This document shows, in pieces, positions 15,832 to 24,909 of a stretch of DNA of 49,549 nt. The notes beneath the pieces are model-generated. The model ran no database searches. It was given only the letters and a program-made list of their open reading frames with translations, and had not been told where the DNA came from. Both the position numbers and the translations under genes were made by a program. Within the stretch, counting starts at the first letter, position 1; every line of letters starts with the position of its first letter. The stretch covers positions 1-49,549 of IMG/VR virus record IMGVR_UViG_3300028392_000094; one strand, written 5' to 3'. Origin of the DNA: a virus.

Positions 15832-17159
15832 TCTAGATATCCTATATCTGTTCTTACAGTAAAATCTCTTAGATTTTTAGTTGAAAGGTATCTGTATATA
15901 TTATCAGATGCTGTTTGTCTAGTGTCTGCAATTGATAGTACAAATCCTCTTATATTAAACTTACTAAGCCATAGGCTGTTTTGTATATACTCTATATCTT
16001 CCGGAATATTATCAATAGTAGGCACAGCTGAATTGCATTTCATAACATTATTATAAATTGCATGGCGTATGCATACAACGCTACACGCATTGCTAGTTTG
16101 TGTGAATGGGATTAATTCATCGCCATTAGTTGCTGCCAGCATATTTTCTAAAAGATTAGAAGTGTTAATAGTATTCAAGATAGCCATAAATTCGGGATTG
16201 CCTACACGAGTGTTTAATTCTAATACTTGTGGAATCCCGTCATCGTCAATCATTATGCCAATATATAAAAACCCGTGGTAAAATATCCCTAAAGAATTTA
16301 GATGCGATACCAGTATATCTGCATAGTTGCAAACAACATTCTTTATATCATCAGTAAAGTATTCTACTGGGGAGTAGCAACCCATTCCGGCGGTGTTTAT
16401 TCCTCGGTCACCGTCTTGTATTTTTTTGTAATCTCTGGCAGCCCCAATATAAGTTGTACTGACCCCGTTACATAAAAAATGTACAGAAACTTCTTTTCCC
16501 TTTACAAAATCCTCAACATAATATCTTTGAGATTCAGATGCAAGGCCTAATAAACTAGATAATATTTGTTTGTATTCGTGATCGCGAAACACCCATGATC
16601 CAAAGCCCATATGAGAAAATAACTTATCCATTTTAAATACTATAGGAAAAGATAGATTATCTAAGTCTTCTATAATTCTATCCTTATCTATAATCTTATA
16701 ATCTGGCGTAGGTATCCCACAATCTAATAATAATTCTTTTGTGAATAATTTAGACTCTTCTAAATTTGATACTTCTTCATTGGGACAAAAGAATGGAATA
16801 TTGAAGTTATGCCTGATATCGTTCAGTGGCTCCCATTTTTGAAAATCTACACCAGATGCTATCATAAAGTCGTAATCATTTTCGGCATTCTTCATGATCT
16901 CTAATAAATCGTCGTTAAGGCCATCGACTTTAGATTTACCAATATTATCTTTAGAAAGCACAGTACTGGAAGTTACAGGAAAACTAATGTTGATAGGATA
17001 TGACTTGATATGTAAGTTAGGAACCGTTGACTGGAATTCTTCTGCGCATAGGACATCAAAATCAATCTCAGGATGCGACCTTGCCAAAACTGTTCCTAGG
17101 TAGACGTTTGAAGTTGACGATCCTACCACTAACACTTTGTTTTTTGTAAAATTAACCAT
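15828..17159 (-). CDS. PurD-like ATP-grasp ligase
   Basis: The 443-residue protein follows the order of phosphoribosylamine-glycine ligase: an N-terminal Rossmann-like start (KVLVVGSSTSNVYLG), an ATP-grasp segment with IVFKMDKLFSHMGFG, YYVEDFVKGKEVSVHFLCNG, and the Mg-binding LELNTRVGNPEF. ATP-grasp ligases join a carboxylate to an amine through an acyl-phosphate. Overlap with the PP-loop gene suggests they work in one pathway. Genuine purine synthesis is possible but the divergent neighbours argue for a specialised amide-forming step. Confidence 0.8.
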   Translation of the reverse strand: MVNFTKNKVLVVGSSTSNVYLGTVLARSHPEIDFDVLCAEEFQSTVPNLHIKSYPINISFPVTSSTVLSKDNIGKSKVDGLNDDLLEIMKNAENDYDFMIASGVDFQKWEPLNDIRHNFNIPFFCPNEEVSNLEESKLFTKELLLDCGIPTPDYKIIDKDRIIEDLDNLSFPIVFKMDKLFSHMGFGSWVFRDHEYKQILSSLLGLASESQRYYVEDFVKGKEVSVHFLCNGVSTTYIGAARDYKKIQDGDRGINTAGMGCYSPVEYFTDDIKNVVCNYADILVSHLNSLGIFYHGFLYIGIMIDDDGIPQVLELNTRVGNPEFMAILNTINTSNLLENMLAATNGDELIPFTQTSNACSVVCIRHAIYNNVMKCNSAVPTIDNIPEDIEYIQNSLWLSKFNIRGFVLSIADTRQTASDNIYRYLSTKNLRDFTVRTDIGYLE

Positions 17160-17215
17160 ACACTATTTAACATCAACTTATATGACAGCAGATTTTTCTT
17201 GGACAAATATATAAC

Positions 17216-17223
17216 GGTAAATA
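17216..17223 (+). promoter_or_regulatory. T4-late-like promoter box
   Basis: GGTAAATA about 21 bp upstream of the PhyH-like gene start, followed by an AAAGGAAA ribosome site. Confidence 0.4.
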
Positions 17224-17244
17224 CAGTCTCAAAGGAAATCTATT

Positions 17245-18057
17245 ATGACAGCAGATATTAAACAACTGTTTGAAACAAACGGCTGGATCGGCCCGCTAGA
17301 AATAATGAGTCAAGAAGAGTCTAAAAAATTTAAAAATTTAGTATTGTCTGTCGATGAAAAATTAGATCTTATGAACAGTGATTACAGATGCAAGAGTAAT
17401 ACTCTGTTTGACTGGGTAGATGAAATCAGTCGTAACTCTAAATTGATTTCTTATGTAGAACAAATTATCGGGCCCAACATACATTGCTGGGATACATTAT
17501 TTTGGATTAAAAAACCCGGTGATGGAAAAGATGTTAGTTTTCATCAAGATGCCACATATTGGAATTTTACAAATAAACACAAAGCTGTTACTGTTTGGTT
17601 TGCATTTGATGATGTAACTCCGGAGCACGGTAGCCTAGAATATGTACAAGGGAGCCATCGAGTGTTTCAAAAACGTCATAAGGATGTTAAAACAGATTCA
17701 AATTTACTAATGCGTGGGCAGACTGTAGATGTTGATGTTCCTAAAACGAGAATCAAAACAGCAGTCCCCGCCGGGCATATACTAATTCATAGTCCTTATA
17801 CAATTCATGGCAGCGGTAAAAATAATGCTACTACTCCTCGAATTGCAATGGGTATGATATTTGCTAGTACTGAATGTAAACCTGTATTAGAAATAAGCCC
17901 CGAAAGTACAGTGATGGTTGCAGGAACAGACTATTATAACTATATGCAACATGATCCTCGACCAACAGGCCAGTGGGATATCGATGTTATTAACTGGCAA
18001 GCGGCTTATGACCGGCAGCATTTAAACTATTATAAGATGGAGCAGACTCATAATTAA
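17245..18057 (+). CDS. Phytanoyl-CoA dioxygenase-like 2OG/Fe(II) oxygenase
   Basis: The 270-residue protein is a clear PhyH family member: SFHQDATYWNF gives the HxD iron ligands, AVTVWFAFDDVTPEHGSLEYV and QGSHR the conserved middle, and HSPYTIHGSGKN the distal histidine with an Arg after it (TTPRIAMG). These enzymes hydroxylate or halogenate small molecules using 2-oxoglutarate and oxygen. The 3' end overlaps the converging gene by 68 bp. The substrate is likely made by neighbouring enzymes. Confidence 0.88.
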   Translation: MTADIKQLFETNGWIGPLEIMSQEESKKFKNLVLSVDEKLDLMNSDYRCKSNTLFDWVDEISRNSKLISYVEQIIGPNIHCWDTLFWIKKPGDGKDVSFHQDATYWNFTNKHKAVTVWFAFDDVTPEHGSLEYVQGSHRVFQKRHKDVKTDSNLLMRGQTVDVDVPKTRIKTAVPAGHILIHSPYTIHGSGKNNATTPRIAMGMIFASTECKPVLEISPESTVMVAGTDYYNYMQHDPRPTGQWDIDVINWQAAYDRQHLNYYKMEQTHN

Positions 18058-18793
18058 AATGTTCCCAAATTCCCACTTTCTGGGCCCATTCTTTATTATA
18101 TAATCCGTCAATTCTAAGAGTCCACCCGTGGAATTCGTGTCCTTGGGATCCGTGATAATTTCTAATATCAAACACAGATACTGGCGAAGTTATATTGATT
18201 TTGTTCTTATCATCATCTAATAAGAATACCGTTTTTCTTTCTGGGTCAAGATTAATATGGATAAAATTATCAGGCCATCCTTGATAGGTATCTCTATGTA
18301 TACTTCCCATCTCTCCCGGAGTATTGAGCCAAAATATTATTCTTCCAATTTGGTCAAATATTTTTAGTTGGTTGATCCATTCTTTTAAAGATGGAAAATT
18401 TTTATATAATACTGTATCACTACAGCCGTTTGTAAAAGATTTTAACCCAATGCTTAAATGTTTGTTAAGACTTCTGAGATATATTAATTGCCCTAAAGTT
18501 TGAACTTTTTTCATGTAGCGAACAAACATGGCACAATCTGTTCTGTTAAACCTGAGTTCTCGAAATTCATTATAAAATGGGCCGTTTTGATCCATTAACA
18601 TTTCATCAGTTGTTTCGTGTAGCATCGAGGATCGAGACTGATCTAAACAGTTATATCTGTTTGCCGATGAATCGTGGAATCCCATTTTAGATTTTACTAA
18701 ACCTAGAGCTATATCTTTTTCTATATTTTTTAACCCCTCAATATCTACATAGGGAGTAAGATCTAAATAGGGCAATCCGTTAATTTTATGCAT
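17990..18793 (-). CDS. Putative 2OG/Fe(II) oxygenase (double-stranded beta-helix)
   Basis: The 267-residue protein has GSIHRDTYQGWPDNFIHINL, with an HxD-type iron site, then a VFDIRNYHGSQGHEFHGWT stretch giving a distal histidine and an Arg in WTLRIDG. The spacing is that of aspartyl-hydroxylase-like beta-helix oxygenases. The first 130 residues are unrelated to anything I recognise. It converges on and overlaps the PhyH-like gene. A GATAAATA box lies upstream, back to back with the box for the plus-strand gene. Confidence 0.6.
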   Translation of the reverse strand: MHKINGLPYLDLTPYVDIEGLKNIEKDIALGLVKSKMGFHDSSANRYNCLDQSRSSMLHETTDEMLMDQNGPFYNEFRELRFNRTDCAMFVRYMKKVQTLGQLIYLRSLNKHLSIGLKSFTNGCSDTVLYKNFPSLKEWINQLKIFDQIGRIIFWLNTPGEMGSIHRDTYQGWPDNFIHINLDPERKTVFLLDDDKNKINITSPVSVFDIRNYHGSQGHEFHGWTLRIDGLYNKEWAQKVGIWEHFNYESAPSYNSLNAAGHKPLAS

Positions 18794-18798
18794 GGTAT

Positions 18799-18806
18799 AT
18801 TTATCT
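18799..18806 (-). promoter_or_regulatory. T4-late-like promoter box (divergent pair, minus)
   Basis: GATAAATA on the minus strand just ahead of the start of the oxygenase-like gene. Two bases away on the plus strand is TATAAATA, making a compact divergent late promoter pair. Confidence 0.5.
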
Positions 18807-18807
18807 T

Positions 18808-18815
18808 ATAAATAT
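18808..18815 (+). promoter_or_regulatory. T4-late-like promoter box (divergent pair, plus)
   Basis: Perfect TATAAATA about 20 bp upstream of the gene at 18835, followed by a GAGAGGAAAA ribosome site. Confidence 0.6.
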
Positions 18816-18834
18816 CTGCGAGAGGAAAAATTCA

Positions 18835-19365
18835 ATGTTTTTTAAAGATTGGAGACTATTAGATCAGTCACCTGTGGGGCTAACATTTGCCAAGGATCGA
18901 ATTTATTATGTCCATAGCAGGGCTTGGGCTTTAAAAGGATGGCTCGGCGGAACACACTCATGGCTGACTTTTTGGTCTGACTATCACAATGCACAATTAG
19001 TAGTTGAACTAACTGATCCGGAAACAATTGCTGTACAGCATGCATCAATTCTATATAATTGGGCAGATACAGCATTTCAAGAACATGCTCCTACGATCAG
19101 TGACAGAGTAGCTGATGCTAAATGGTTCGGGTCAACTCCTATGATTGCTAGCTCTGCTCCGAATAGAACTACGTTTTTAAAAATACAACAGGCGTGTGAA
19201 GAGTATCCTATTAAAAAGTTTAGACTTATTAATCAAAATTGTAACACATTTGTATCTTATTTGAATTATAAATTAAATTTGAAATTAAAAAGGCCAATAA
19301 GATCTATTGGTTTTAAAAATTGGGAGAAATATGAATCAGTCTATCAAGCTAATAGCCATAAATGA
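18835..19365 (+). CDS. DUF3750-like / permuted papain-fold protein
   Basis: The 176-residue protein contains GGTHSWLTFWSDYHNAQLVV, a conserved His region, and INQNCNTFVSYLN near the C-terminus, a candidate nucleophile cysteine followed by the Thr-Phe-Val helix. That His-then-Cys order fits circularly permuted NlpC/P60-like or DUF3750 proteins. Members are thought to be cysteine hydrolases or transferases. It overlaps the following GNAT gene by 35 bp. Assignment is from motif shape only. Confidence 0.55.
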   Translation: MFFKDWRLLDQSPVGLTFAKDRIYYVHSRAWALKGWLGGTHSWLTFWSDYHNAQLVVELTDPETIAVQHASILYNWADTAFQEHAPTISDRVADAKWFGSTPMIASSAPNRTTFLKIQQACEEYPIKKFRLINQNCNTFVSYLNYKLNLKLKRPIRSIGFKNWEKYESVYQANSHK

Positions 19366-19795
19366 AGATAAAACTGGCGCAAAGGTAACTGTCAAACACT
19401 GCAATAACTTGGCAGCATGTCCTGTAGAAGTGATGTCTTTTTATTACAAATACAAGTCCAAGTTGCTAGAAGATGGGTTCGGAACTTCTGCAATCGGGAT
19501 AGGTCCTCAGCAACAGGCAATATATATTGAAATAGAAAATAAAGTAGTCGGACATATAATCTTTGAATATATTGATAAGCAAAAGCGTACCTGGATAGAA
19601 TTAAGCGCAGTAGATATTGATTACAGACGCAGAGGCCTTTATAAAATCATGCACGGGCATTTTGAACAACTATCTAAAAAACTAGGAGCAGTTGAAATAT
19701 CTAGTTTTATTCATATTGATAATCAAGATAGATTACGCAGTGCAGAAAGTGTTGGATTCCTGCCGAAGTTTTATAGAATGAGCAAGTATATATGA
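19331..19795 (+). CDS. GNAT-family N-acetyltransferase
   Basis: I start it at MNQSIKLIAINEDKTG, which has a GGGAG ribosome site, not the earlier ATG inside the upstream gene. The 154-residue protein has the GNAT core: HIIFEYIDKQKRTWIELSAV, then VDIDYRRRGLYKIMHG (motif A, R/Q-x-x-G-x-G/A variant) and a C-terminal NQDRLRSAESVGF segment. It would acylate an amine with acyl-CoA. It probably works on a product of the neighbouring PP-loop and ATP-grasp enzymes. Confidence 0.75.
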   Translation: MNQSIKLIAINEDKTGAKVTVKHCNNLAACPVEVMSFYYKYKSKLLEDGFGTSAIGIGPQQQAIYIEIENKVVGHIIFEYIDKQKRTWIELSAVDIDYRRRGLYKIMHGHFEQLSKKLGAVEISSFIHIDNQDRLRSAESVGFLPKFYRMSKYI

Positions 19796-19827
19796 TGTAC
19801 GGGTCTCAAACCCAGCTAACTTAGTTA

Positions 19828-19835
19828 GATAAATA
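19828..19835 (+). promoter_or_regulatory. T4-late-like promoter box
   Basis: GATAAATA about 18 bp upstream of the gene at 19853, followed by AAAGGAG. Confidence 0.5.
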
Positions 19836-19852
19836 TCTTAAAGGAGCTTACA

Positions 19853-20143
19853 ATGCTAGCCAAATTAACATCAACTACAACAAACCCACAACAAGCCACA
19901 TGGTTTAGTCGGGCGTTTCCTGAAACAATGACCGATCTTCGATCATGGTGGTACACGAATCCCGGACTAATCCATGTTTCCGGTCAGGAATTACATCCAA
20001 CTACTTGGGAAAATATTTTCATTTTTGAAAATGAACAATATGCTAATGATTTTCTTGCAGCCGAAAATGAATATAAAACAGCTAGATCGTTATACAACGA
20101 TGCAAATGGTATGACTACCGAACACATTATAACTATCATTTGA
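19853..20143 (+). CDS. Small hypothetical protein
   Basis: The 96-residue protein begins MLAKLTSTTTNPQQATWF and contains RSWWYTNPGLIHVSGQEL and a C-terminal helix AAENEYKTARSLYND. It has a strong ribosome site (AAAGGAG) and a late-type box. It could be a small ABM- or ferredoxin-like monooxygenase fold by its length and Trp content, but I cannot support that. The cupin gene follows after 13 bases. Confidence 0.6.
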   Translation: MLAKLTSTTTNPQQATWFSRAFPETMTDLRSWWYTNPGLIHVSGQELHPTTWENIFIFENEQYANDFLAAENEYKTARSLYNDANGMTTEHIITII

Positions 20144-20156
20144 GATATATAAACTG

Positions 20157-20765
20157 ATGTTTAAAATTATTAATTCAAAAACATCAGCAGTAGTTGAGTC
20201 ATCAACTACAGATTTGTACCAATATAAAGTATATATTGGACAGCATATAATTAATACTAGCACTACCTCAAGCTATTGGTATATTGATGGAAATACTGCT
20301 ATATCTAAAACAGGCGACGGGCTAGAGTTGACTTCGAATAAAATGTGTGTAGAACTTTATGGTTATACTCCTGAGACAAGGACTAGTAGTTTTGGTCGAG
20401 GTACTGATCTACCCTATATCAATGGTTGTAGTACAAAACAATTGGTCACCCCTGTACGTCCAGGAGATCCAACATTTCAAATGCTGTGTATACCACCGTA
20501 TACATCTGAACAGGCACATCATATTCATGCTACAGCCCGAGTAGTTTATGTTTTTAAAGGACAGGGCATATCTGTTGTCGGTACTGCTGATTCGCAAGAA
20601 GAATATCCATTAAACTATGGCGATGTTATCCTACTTGGAAAAATGACTCCGCATCATTTTAAAACAACAGATTCTGAACTAATAGTATTACCTGTACATA
20701 TCTTTAGCAGTACAGCATCAGCGGAATTTGATCACCCGATGTTTAACGGAACTCATAAAGTATAA
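20157..20765 (+). CDS. Cupin-domain protein
   Basis: The 202-residue protein has the two cupin motifs: PPYTSEQAHHIHATARVVYVF (His-His-His for metal) and YPLNYGDVILLGKMTPHHF (the GD...PHH block). The cupin barrel occupies the C-terminal half; the first 90 residues are of unknown type. Single-cupin proteins act as isomerases, dioxygenases or sugar epimerases. With the neighbouring oxygenases it suggests tailoring of a small molecule. Confidence 0.75.
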   Translation: MFKIINSKTSAVVESSTTDLYQYKVYIGQHIINTSTTSSYWYIDGNTAISKTGDGLELTSNKMCVELYGYTPETRTSSFGRGTDLPYINGCSTKQLVTPVRPGDPTFQMLCIPPYTSEQAHHIHATARVVYVFKGQGISVVGTADSQEEYPLNYGDVILLGKMTPHHFKTTDSELIVLPVHIFSSTASAEFDHPMFNGTHKV

Positions 20766-20796
20766 TCAAAATTAAGAAAGTTTTTACAAACTACTA

Positions 20797-21900
20797 TTAG
20801 TATTTCTTAAATGTATTGTTAGGATTGTACCAATCAGCAGAAGTTATATCCATATGGTAGTTATAATCTTGATCAACGATGTCTGCTCCAAACTTATAGC
20901 CAAGCAATTTCCATAAACTTCCACGTTTGATTTTAGATTTATATTCCTCACCTTGCAAGAAATCTGCAACAAGATCTCGAGCATGCCACTTATAGTTTAT
21001 AAAAGATCCTTTGTGTTTATGTGTGCGATCAACCATACTCCACTTCTGAAATTCGGACGAGCCGTAAAATTGGCAGTAGTAATTTTCTAGATAAGATTGA
21101 TCTATATTAGTATATTCTCTTGCGTAGATTAAAATTCTAAAATATACACTAGACCATTTGCAACTGAAATTTATCCACCACCACCAATCTGCTACAGTAT
21201 CAACTGGACAGGGCGCTTGTCGTAGGTGATTAGAAAATATATCAGCCCACATTTCAGCATTAGCCTGTGTGAGACCTCGTCGCAGATTATACTCAACCAT
21301 TAAGGTTTGTGTCCAAGGTTGATCAAGAATATTGGAACGCCATCTTACAAGATCCCTATATATATCAGAACCCATCAACTGATCATTAAACTCTCCCCCC
21401 ACTAGTATACGATCTGTGCCCCAGTCGCCAGAGTGTTTCTCTCCCGCTAGAAATTTAAAATTGCTTCTGCGTATAATCTTTTCCCACATCCATGGATTTT
21501 CTTCTATACTATCCATACTCATAACTAGTTGTATGCGTTTTTCGCATTCTGCTAGGCCGATCTCTTTAATAAAGCTCGCAAGGATGAGACTAGAATCTAT
21601 CCCGCCCGAATACAGCAATCTAATAGGTACATCTAATTCCTGCTGTTTTTGCAAAATAGTGTGTGCTTGCTGTTGACAGCATTCCTCGTAGGTCATAGAA
21701 AAATTAGGATCGTATACAGGCATTTCCAATTGCGACGGAATACTTGTTCTTATAGGCATTTTAATATTGCCGGTTCTGTCTATAAAACTAATGTTAAAGT
21801 TTATCATTTGAAATAAGCTCGTCCAGCGTTCCATATCATTGCCGGGAATATTTTTAAAACGATTGGCATTATAGAAGTATGCGTTTGGTTTTAAATCCAT
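20797..21900 (-). CDS. Asparagine-synthase-like PP-loop ATPase
   Basis: The 367-residue protein has VPIRLLYSGGIDSSLILASF, with the PP-loop SGGIDS at residues 98-103, and downstream EWGTD-like GDWGTDRILVGGEFNDQLMG, which matches the GGxGxDELxGG region of asparagine synthase. No N-terminal glutaminase cysteine is present. It should adenylate a carboxylate for amide formation. The start overlaps the end of the gene at 21891-22514 by ten bases, pairing it with a helical protein of unknown role. Confidence 0.8.
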   Translation of the reverse strand: MDLKPNAYFYNANRFKNIPGNDMERWTSLFQMINFNISFIDRTGNIKMPIRTSIPSQLEMPVYDPNFSMTYEECCQQQAHTILQKQQELDVPIRLLYSGGIDSSLILASFIKEIGLAECEKRIQLVMSMDSIEENPWMWEKIIRRSNFKFLAGEKHSGDWGTDRILVGGEFNDQLMGSDIYRDLVRWRSNILDQPWTQTLMVEYNLRRGLTQANAEMWADIFSNHLRQAPCPVDTVADWWWWINFSCKWSSVYFRILIYAREYTNIDQSYLENYYCQFYGSSEFQKWSMVDRTHKHKGSFINYKWHARDLVADFLQGEEYKSKIKRGSLWKLLGYKFGADIVDQDYNYHMDITSADWYNPNNTFKKY

Positions 21901-22514
21901 GCATCCCTCCAGAATCTATTCATAATTTCTTCCATCAGCGGCTTAACTTGATCTTCTCGAGTAACTTTATTAATTTTCTCAGAAAATAAATTCATATTAG
22001 CAAAGCTTCGCATTTTTAAATTTATTAAAGTATCCATTTGTAGTTTTAATTCTCTATATGCCACAGCCGGGCTGACGCTGTGAATATGTGCGTATTCTAA
22101 TAAGCTATCATGCCATACTTCAGTGTCTGGCGATGATTCAGTAATTATGTATTCTATAGTATTCTCAAAACCGTCCCATGGAGAAATTCTTGATTTGCCG
22201 GTAATAGCCCAGGTCCAATACATCATTCGCTCCATTAGATTGGCTCGAAGTTTAACTAGACGAATTCTTTCTAAATAAATCTCGTTTCTTGCCAATTCGG
22301 GTAGCTCAAAAACATCATTGTCTCTAGTCAATTGAAAATGCTGATTATTATTCAAAATATCATCTTTAGTTACTTTTTTGTAACCAGTACTCCAAGTTAG
22401 CATAATTCTCATTTCAACATCGACCAAACCCCTCTTTAGGTGATTAGCTACTGGTAAGCTATCCCCAACATACAAAATACCGTCGTTACTATAATCGTAT
22501 AATATTGTTTTCAT
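21891..22514 (-). CDS. Hypothetical protein paired with PP-loop ATPase
   Basis: The 207-residue protein is mostly helical (LARNEIYLERIRLVKLRANL, LQMDTLINLKMRSFANMNLF) with an N-terminal strand pair (TILYDYSNDGILYVGD). There is no recognisable motif. It overlaps the start of the PP-loop gene, so it may be its partner or substrate carrier. A second, divergent promoter region with the desaturase gene lies upstream. Confidence 0.6.
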   Translation of the reverse strand: MKTILYDYSNDGILYVGDSLPVANHLKRGLVDVEMRIMLTWSTGYKKVTKDDILNNNQHFQLTRDNDVFELPELARNEIYLERIRLVKLRANLMERMMYWTWAITGKSRISPWDGFENTIEYIITESSPDTEVWHDSLLEYAHIHSVSPAVAYRELKLQMDTLINLKMRSFANMNLFSEKINKVTREDQVKPLMEEIMNRFWRDAWI

Positions 22515-22554
22515 GTAGTACTTATATGAAATTTATCTGGCCGTAACAATAATC

Positions 22555-22562
22555 TATAAATA
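22555..22562 (+). promoter_or_regulatory. T4-late-like promoter box
   Basis: Perfect TATAAATA about 23 bp upstream of the desaturase start. Confidence 0.6.
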
Positions 22563-22584
22563 ATTCAGCGATAGCGAGACTCTA

Positions 22585-23421
22585 ATGCCAAAAATAAACA
22601 ACTTCTTATATTACATACTATATCCTGTACATGCAATTGCCTGGTTAGGACTAATCCTATTCCACGTATTTTTTGAATTTGAATGGATCAATGTGTTATA
22701 TTTTATTGTCGGCTGGATCTTGATAGAAGGTGTAGGAGTTGCTATTATATTGCATAGATACGTTAGCCATAAATCATTTGAAGCTAGACCTGGACTCGAA
22801 CCTGTGTTACTATGGCTAGCATGTTTGAGTTTGCAAGGTAGTCCACTAGGCTGGGCCGCAATACACAGAGGTAGTCATCACAGATATAGCGATACAGAAA
22901 AGGACGCACATAGTCCTAGCAAAGGTAAATGGTATGCTTGGCATGCTTGGTTACATGATTGGGATGAATATTTTAATGCCAAGTATGCAATTGATTTACT
23001 TAGAGATGAAACACATGTCTGGATTGCTAAAAATTATAATTACATTGTACTAGGCACTTACATCATAGTTGGACTGATCAGCTGGCAATTGTTACTGTTT
23101 GGATTTATGATTCCAGCGGCTGTAAGTTTATATCAAGAAAGTAATGTAAATGTTTTCTGCCACGAAGCAGGCGGCTTCGGCTACAGAAATTTCGAAACTA
23201 AAGATAATAGCCGAAATGTACCTTTATTAGCATGGATCACTTGGGGTCAAGGTTGGCATAACAACCATCACCAGCGAGCTAGTTCATATGATTTCGGAAC
23301 CGCAGTGAGTGGTAATCCTACAGAATTTGACATGTCTTTATTGCTGTTGCCCTTAGTTGCTACTAAAGCAAGCAGAGAGAAAATCTATAAAGATCGCAAT
23401 GACAAACTTCACACACAATAA
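22585..23421 (+). CDS. Membrane fatty-acid (acyl-CoA delta-9) desaturase
   Basis: The 278-residue protein has four hydrophobic spans and all three histidine boxes: HRYVSH at 57-62, HRGSHH at 94-99 and HNNHH at 225-229, which bind the di-iron centre. The WITWGQGWHNNHH region is typical of stearoyl-CoA / acyl-lipid delta-9 desaturases. It would introduce a double bond into a membrane fatty acyl chain, using a host electron donor. A phage copy could change membrane fluidity or supply an unsaturated acyl chain to a product made by the island. The next gene starts inside its last 23 bases. Confidence 0.92.
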   Translation: MPKINNFLYYILYPVHAIAWLGLILFHVFFEFEWINVLYFIVGWILIEGVGVAIILHRYVSHKSFEARPGLEPVLLWLACLSLQGSPLGWAAIHRGSHHRYSDTEKDAHSPSKGKWYAWHAWLHDWDEYFNAKYAIDLLRDETHVWIAKNYNYIVLGTYIIVGLISWQLLLFGFMIPAAVSLYQESNVNVFCHEAGGFGYRNFETKDNSRNVPLLAWITWGQGWHNNHHQRASSYDFGTAVSGNPTEFDMSLLLLPLVATKASREKIYKDRNDKLHTQ

Positions 23422-24319
23422 TCATTTAGTTTATACTATAGGCGGCAGACCTTACTCGTTTAGAGAAACTCCTATAGAAAAATTTGAAGTACGGGTAGGC
23501 GCAGTTGATCCCGACCAGTACAGAACTAGTAGTTACGAAAACGAACTACGCAGAACTGCTGACACTGTTTGGCGGGAGTTTGGTAAAGATCTAGTTGTTT
23601 TTTTAAGCGGTGGCACTGATAGCGAAATCGTAATTAATAATTTTTTAAGCATCGGAATCAAACCCCGATGTGTTATGATAAAGTTTAAAGACGACTACAA
23701 CATCGGTGATGTTTCGGAAGCTGAACGATTATCTACAGAACTAGACTTTAAATTAGAAACTATTGATTTTGATATCAAAGACTTTTATTATTCTGGACAA
23801 GCTACTGAGTTCGGCCAGCAATTAGACTGCCATCAAATAACATACAACATGGTATATTACAATATCTTTAAACTGGGAGCACCTAGTGTAATGGGTGGAG
23901 AAACACTGCTAACTAGAAAAGTTACACACAATGACAGTTACTGGTATTATACATTTAGAGAAAATGAAGATGCTAGTGCCATGCGATTTACAAATAAATT
24001 TAAGATTCCCTTGGTTAACGAGTGGTTTGCATATACCCCTGAACTTCTGTTATACTACCTAGAACACGAAGATATAAAAGAAATGATCGACGATCGTTTC
24101 AATTATAAATTAACCAGTGTATCCAGTAAAAATAAAATACTGCATAAATTGTGTCCGTATACTACACCAAAACGAAAAACTCACGGATTTGAAAGTTTAA
24201 TGGCATTTAACTATGAAAGCTATAAAGCGATTGGTGCAGATCAAATACATCGATTAGAATCTAGTTTGGATGGTATTCCTTACAATGAAGTTATAAAACA
24301 ACTTAGAGCTAACTTATGA
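23399..24319 (+). CDS. Asparagine-synthase-like PP-loop ATPase
   Basis: The start at MTNFTHNNHLVYTIGG is preferred to an ATG 14 codons earlier, which lies deep in the desaturase gene. The 306-residue protein has VVFLSGGTDSEIVIN with the PP-loop SGGTDS at 70-75 and VMGGETLLTRK as a GG-type substrate loop. It lacks an amidotransferase domain. It is the third enzyme of this type in the island and is coupled by ATGA to a GNAT gene. Confidence 0.78.
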   Translation: MTNFTHNNHLVYTIGGRPYSFRETPIEKFEVRVGAVDPDQYRTSSYENELRRTADTVWREFGKDLVVFLSGGTDSEIVINNFLSIGIKPRCVMIKFKDDYNIGDVSEAERLSTELDFKLETIDFDIKDFYYSGQATEFGQQLDCHQITYNMVYYNIFKLGAPSVMGGETLLTRKVTHNDSYWYYTFRENEDASAMRFTNKFKIPLVNEWFAYTPELLLYYLEHEDIKEMIDDRFNYKLTSVSSKNKILHKLCPYTTPKRKTHGFESLMAFNYESYKAIGADQIHRLESSLDGIPYNEVIKQLRANL

Positions 24320-24909
24320 TTATTAAAAAATTAGATAAGTCACATACAGACGGGTTATTGCCGCTGTTCCAAGCGAAAAAATATATGGGTACAGACACTA
24401 GTAAATCTGACTTCTTTTTAAAAAAGATTATTGCTGTAGCATATCATGCAGGGTTTTGTACTACCTACTTAACTGATCTAAATAATTATCATGCATTTGG
24501 TGCATTTGACGACGAAGGTAATATTATCGGTGCTATTGCCTGTTACCAAAGTCCGGACGAACCTAGTTGGTATGGTACCCAGGTCCGAAATAACGGAGAC
24601 CGGCAAGTGGCAAGAAATCTACTAGACCATATGATAAAGTTCAATGAAGAGAGCGGCAGATTAAAATTCTTTACATTGTGGAATGCTAAACACGCCAAGT
24701 TGCTAAGACGATTCACGTTCAGTGAATGGGCCGATGAACGTTACGATTATTTTGATGAAATAATTGTTCCTGCTAAGACAAAATGTCTTTATACTAATCA
24801 TTGGCATGTGCTGTTTAACCGAATTCTACTACCAACAGACACTATAATTCGTTGCACATTTCTTAAACAAAAATATAGAACTGAAATTCCTATAGGGGGG
24901 AATATATAA
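24316..24909 (+). CDS. GNAT-like acyltransferase
   Basis: The 197-residue protein has a GNAT-like layout: AFGAFDDEGNIIGAIACY strands, QVRNNGDRQVARNLLDHMIKF in place of motif A, and a RLKFFTLWNAKHAKLLRR strand-helix. The Q/R-x-x-G-x-A loop is imperfect. It is coupled to the PP-loop gene (ATGA) and its stop shares a base with the next start. An acyl transfer to the PP-loop product is a reasonable guess. Confidence 0.6.
   Translation: MIIKKLDKSHTDGLLPLFQAKKYMGTDTSKSDFFLKKIIAVAYHAGFCTTYLTDLNNYHAFGAFDDEGNIIGAIACYQSPDEPSWYGTQVRNNGDRQVARNLLDHMIKFNEESGRLKFFTLWNAKHAKLLRRFTFSEWADERYDYFDEIIVPAKTKCLYTNHWHVLFNRILLPTDTIIRCTFLKQKYRTEIPIGGNI

Noticed and set aside
15828-17159. Plain purD annotation for the ATP-grasp protein
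   Set aside because: Motifs match the fold, but overlap with a PP-loop enzyme and the island context argue against a simple purine-pathway role.
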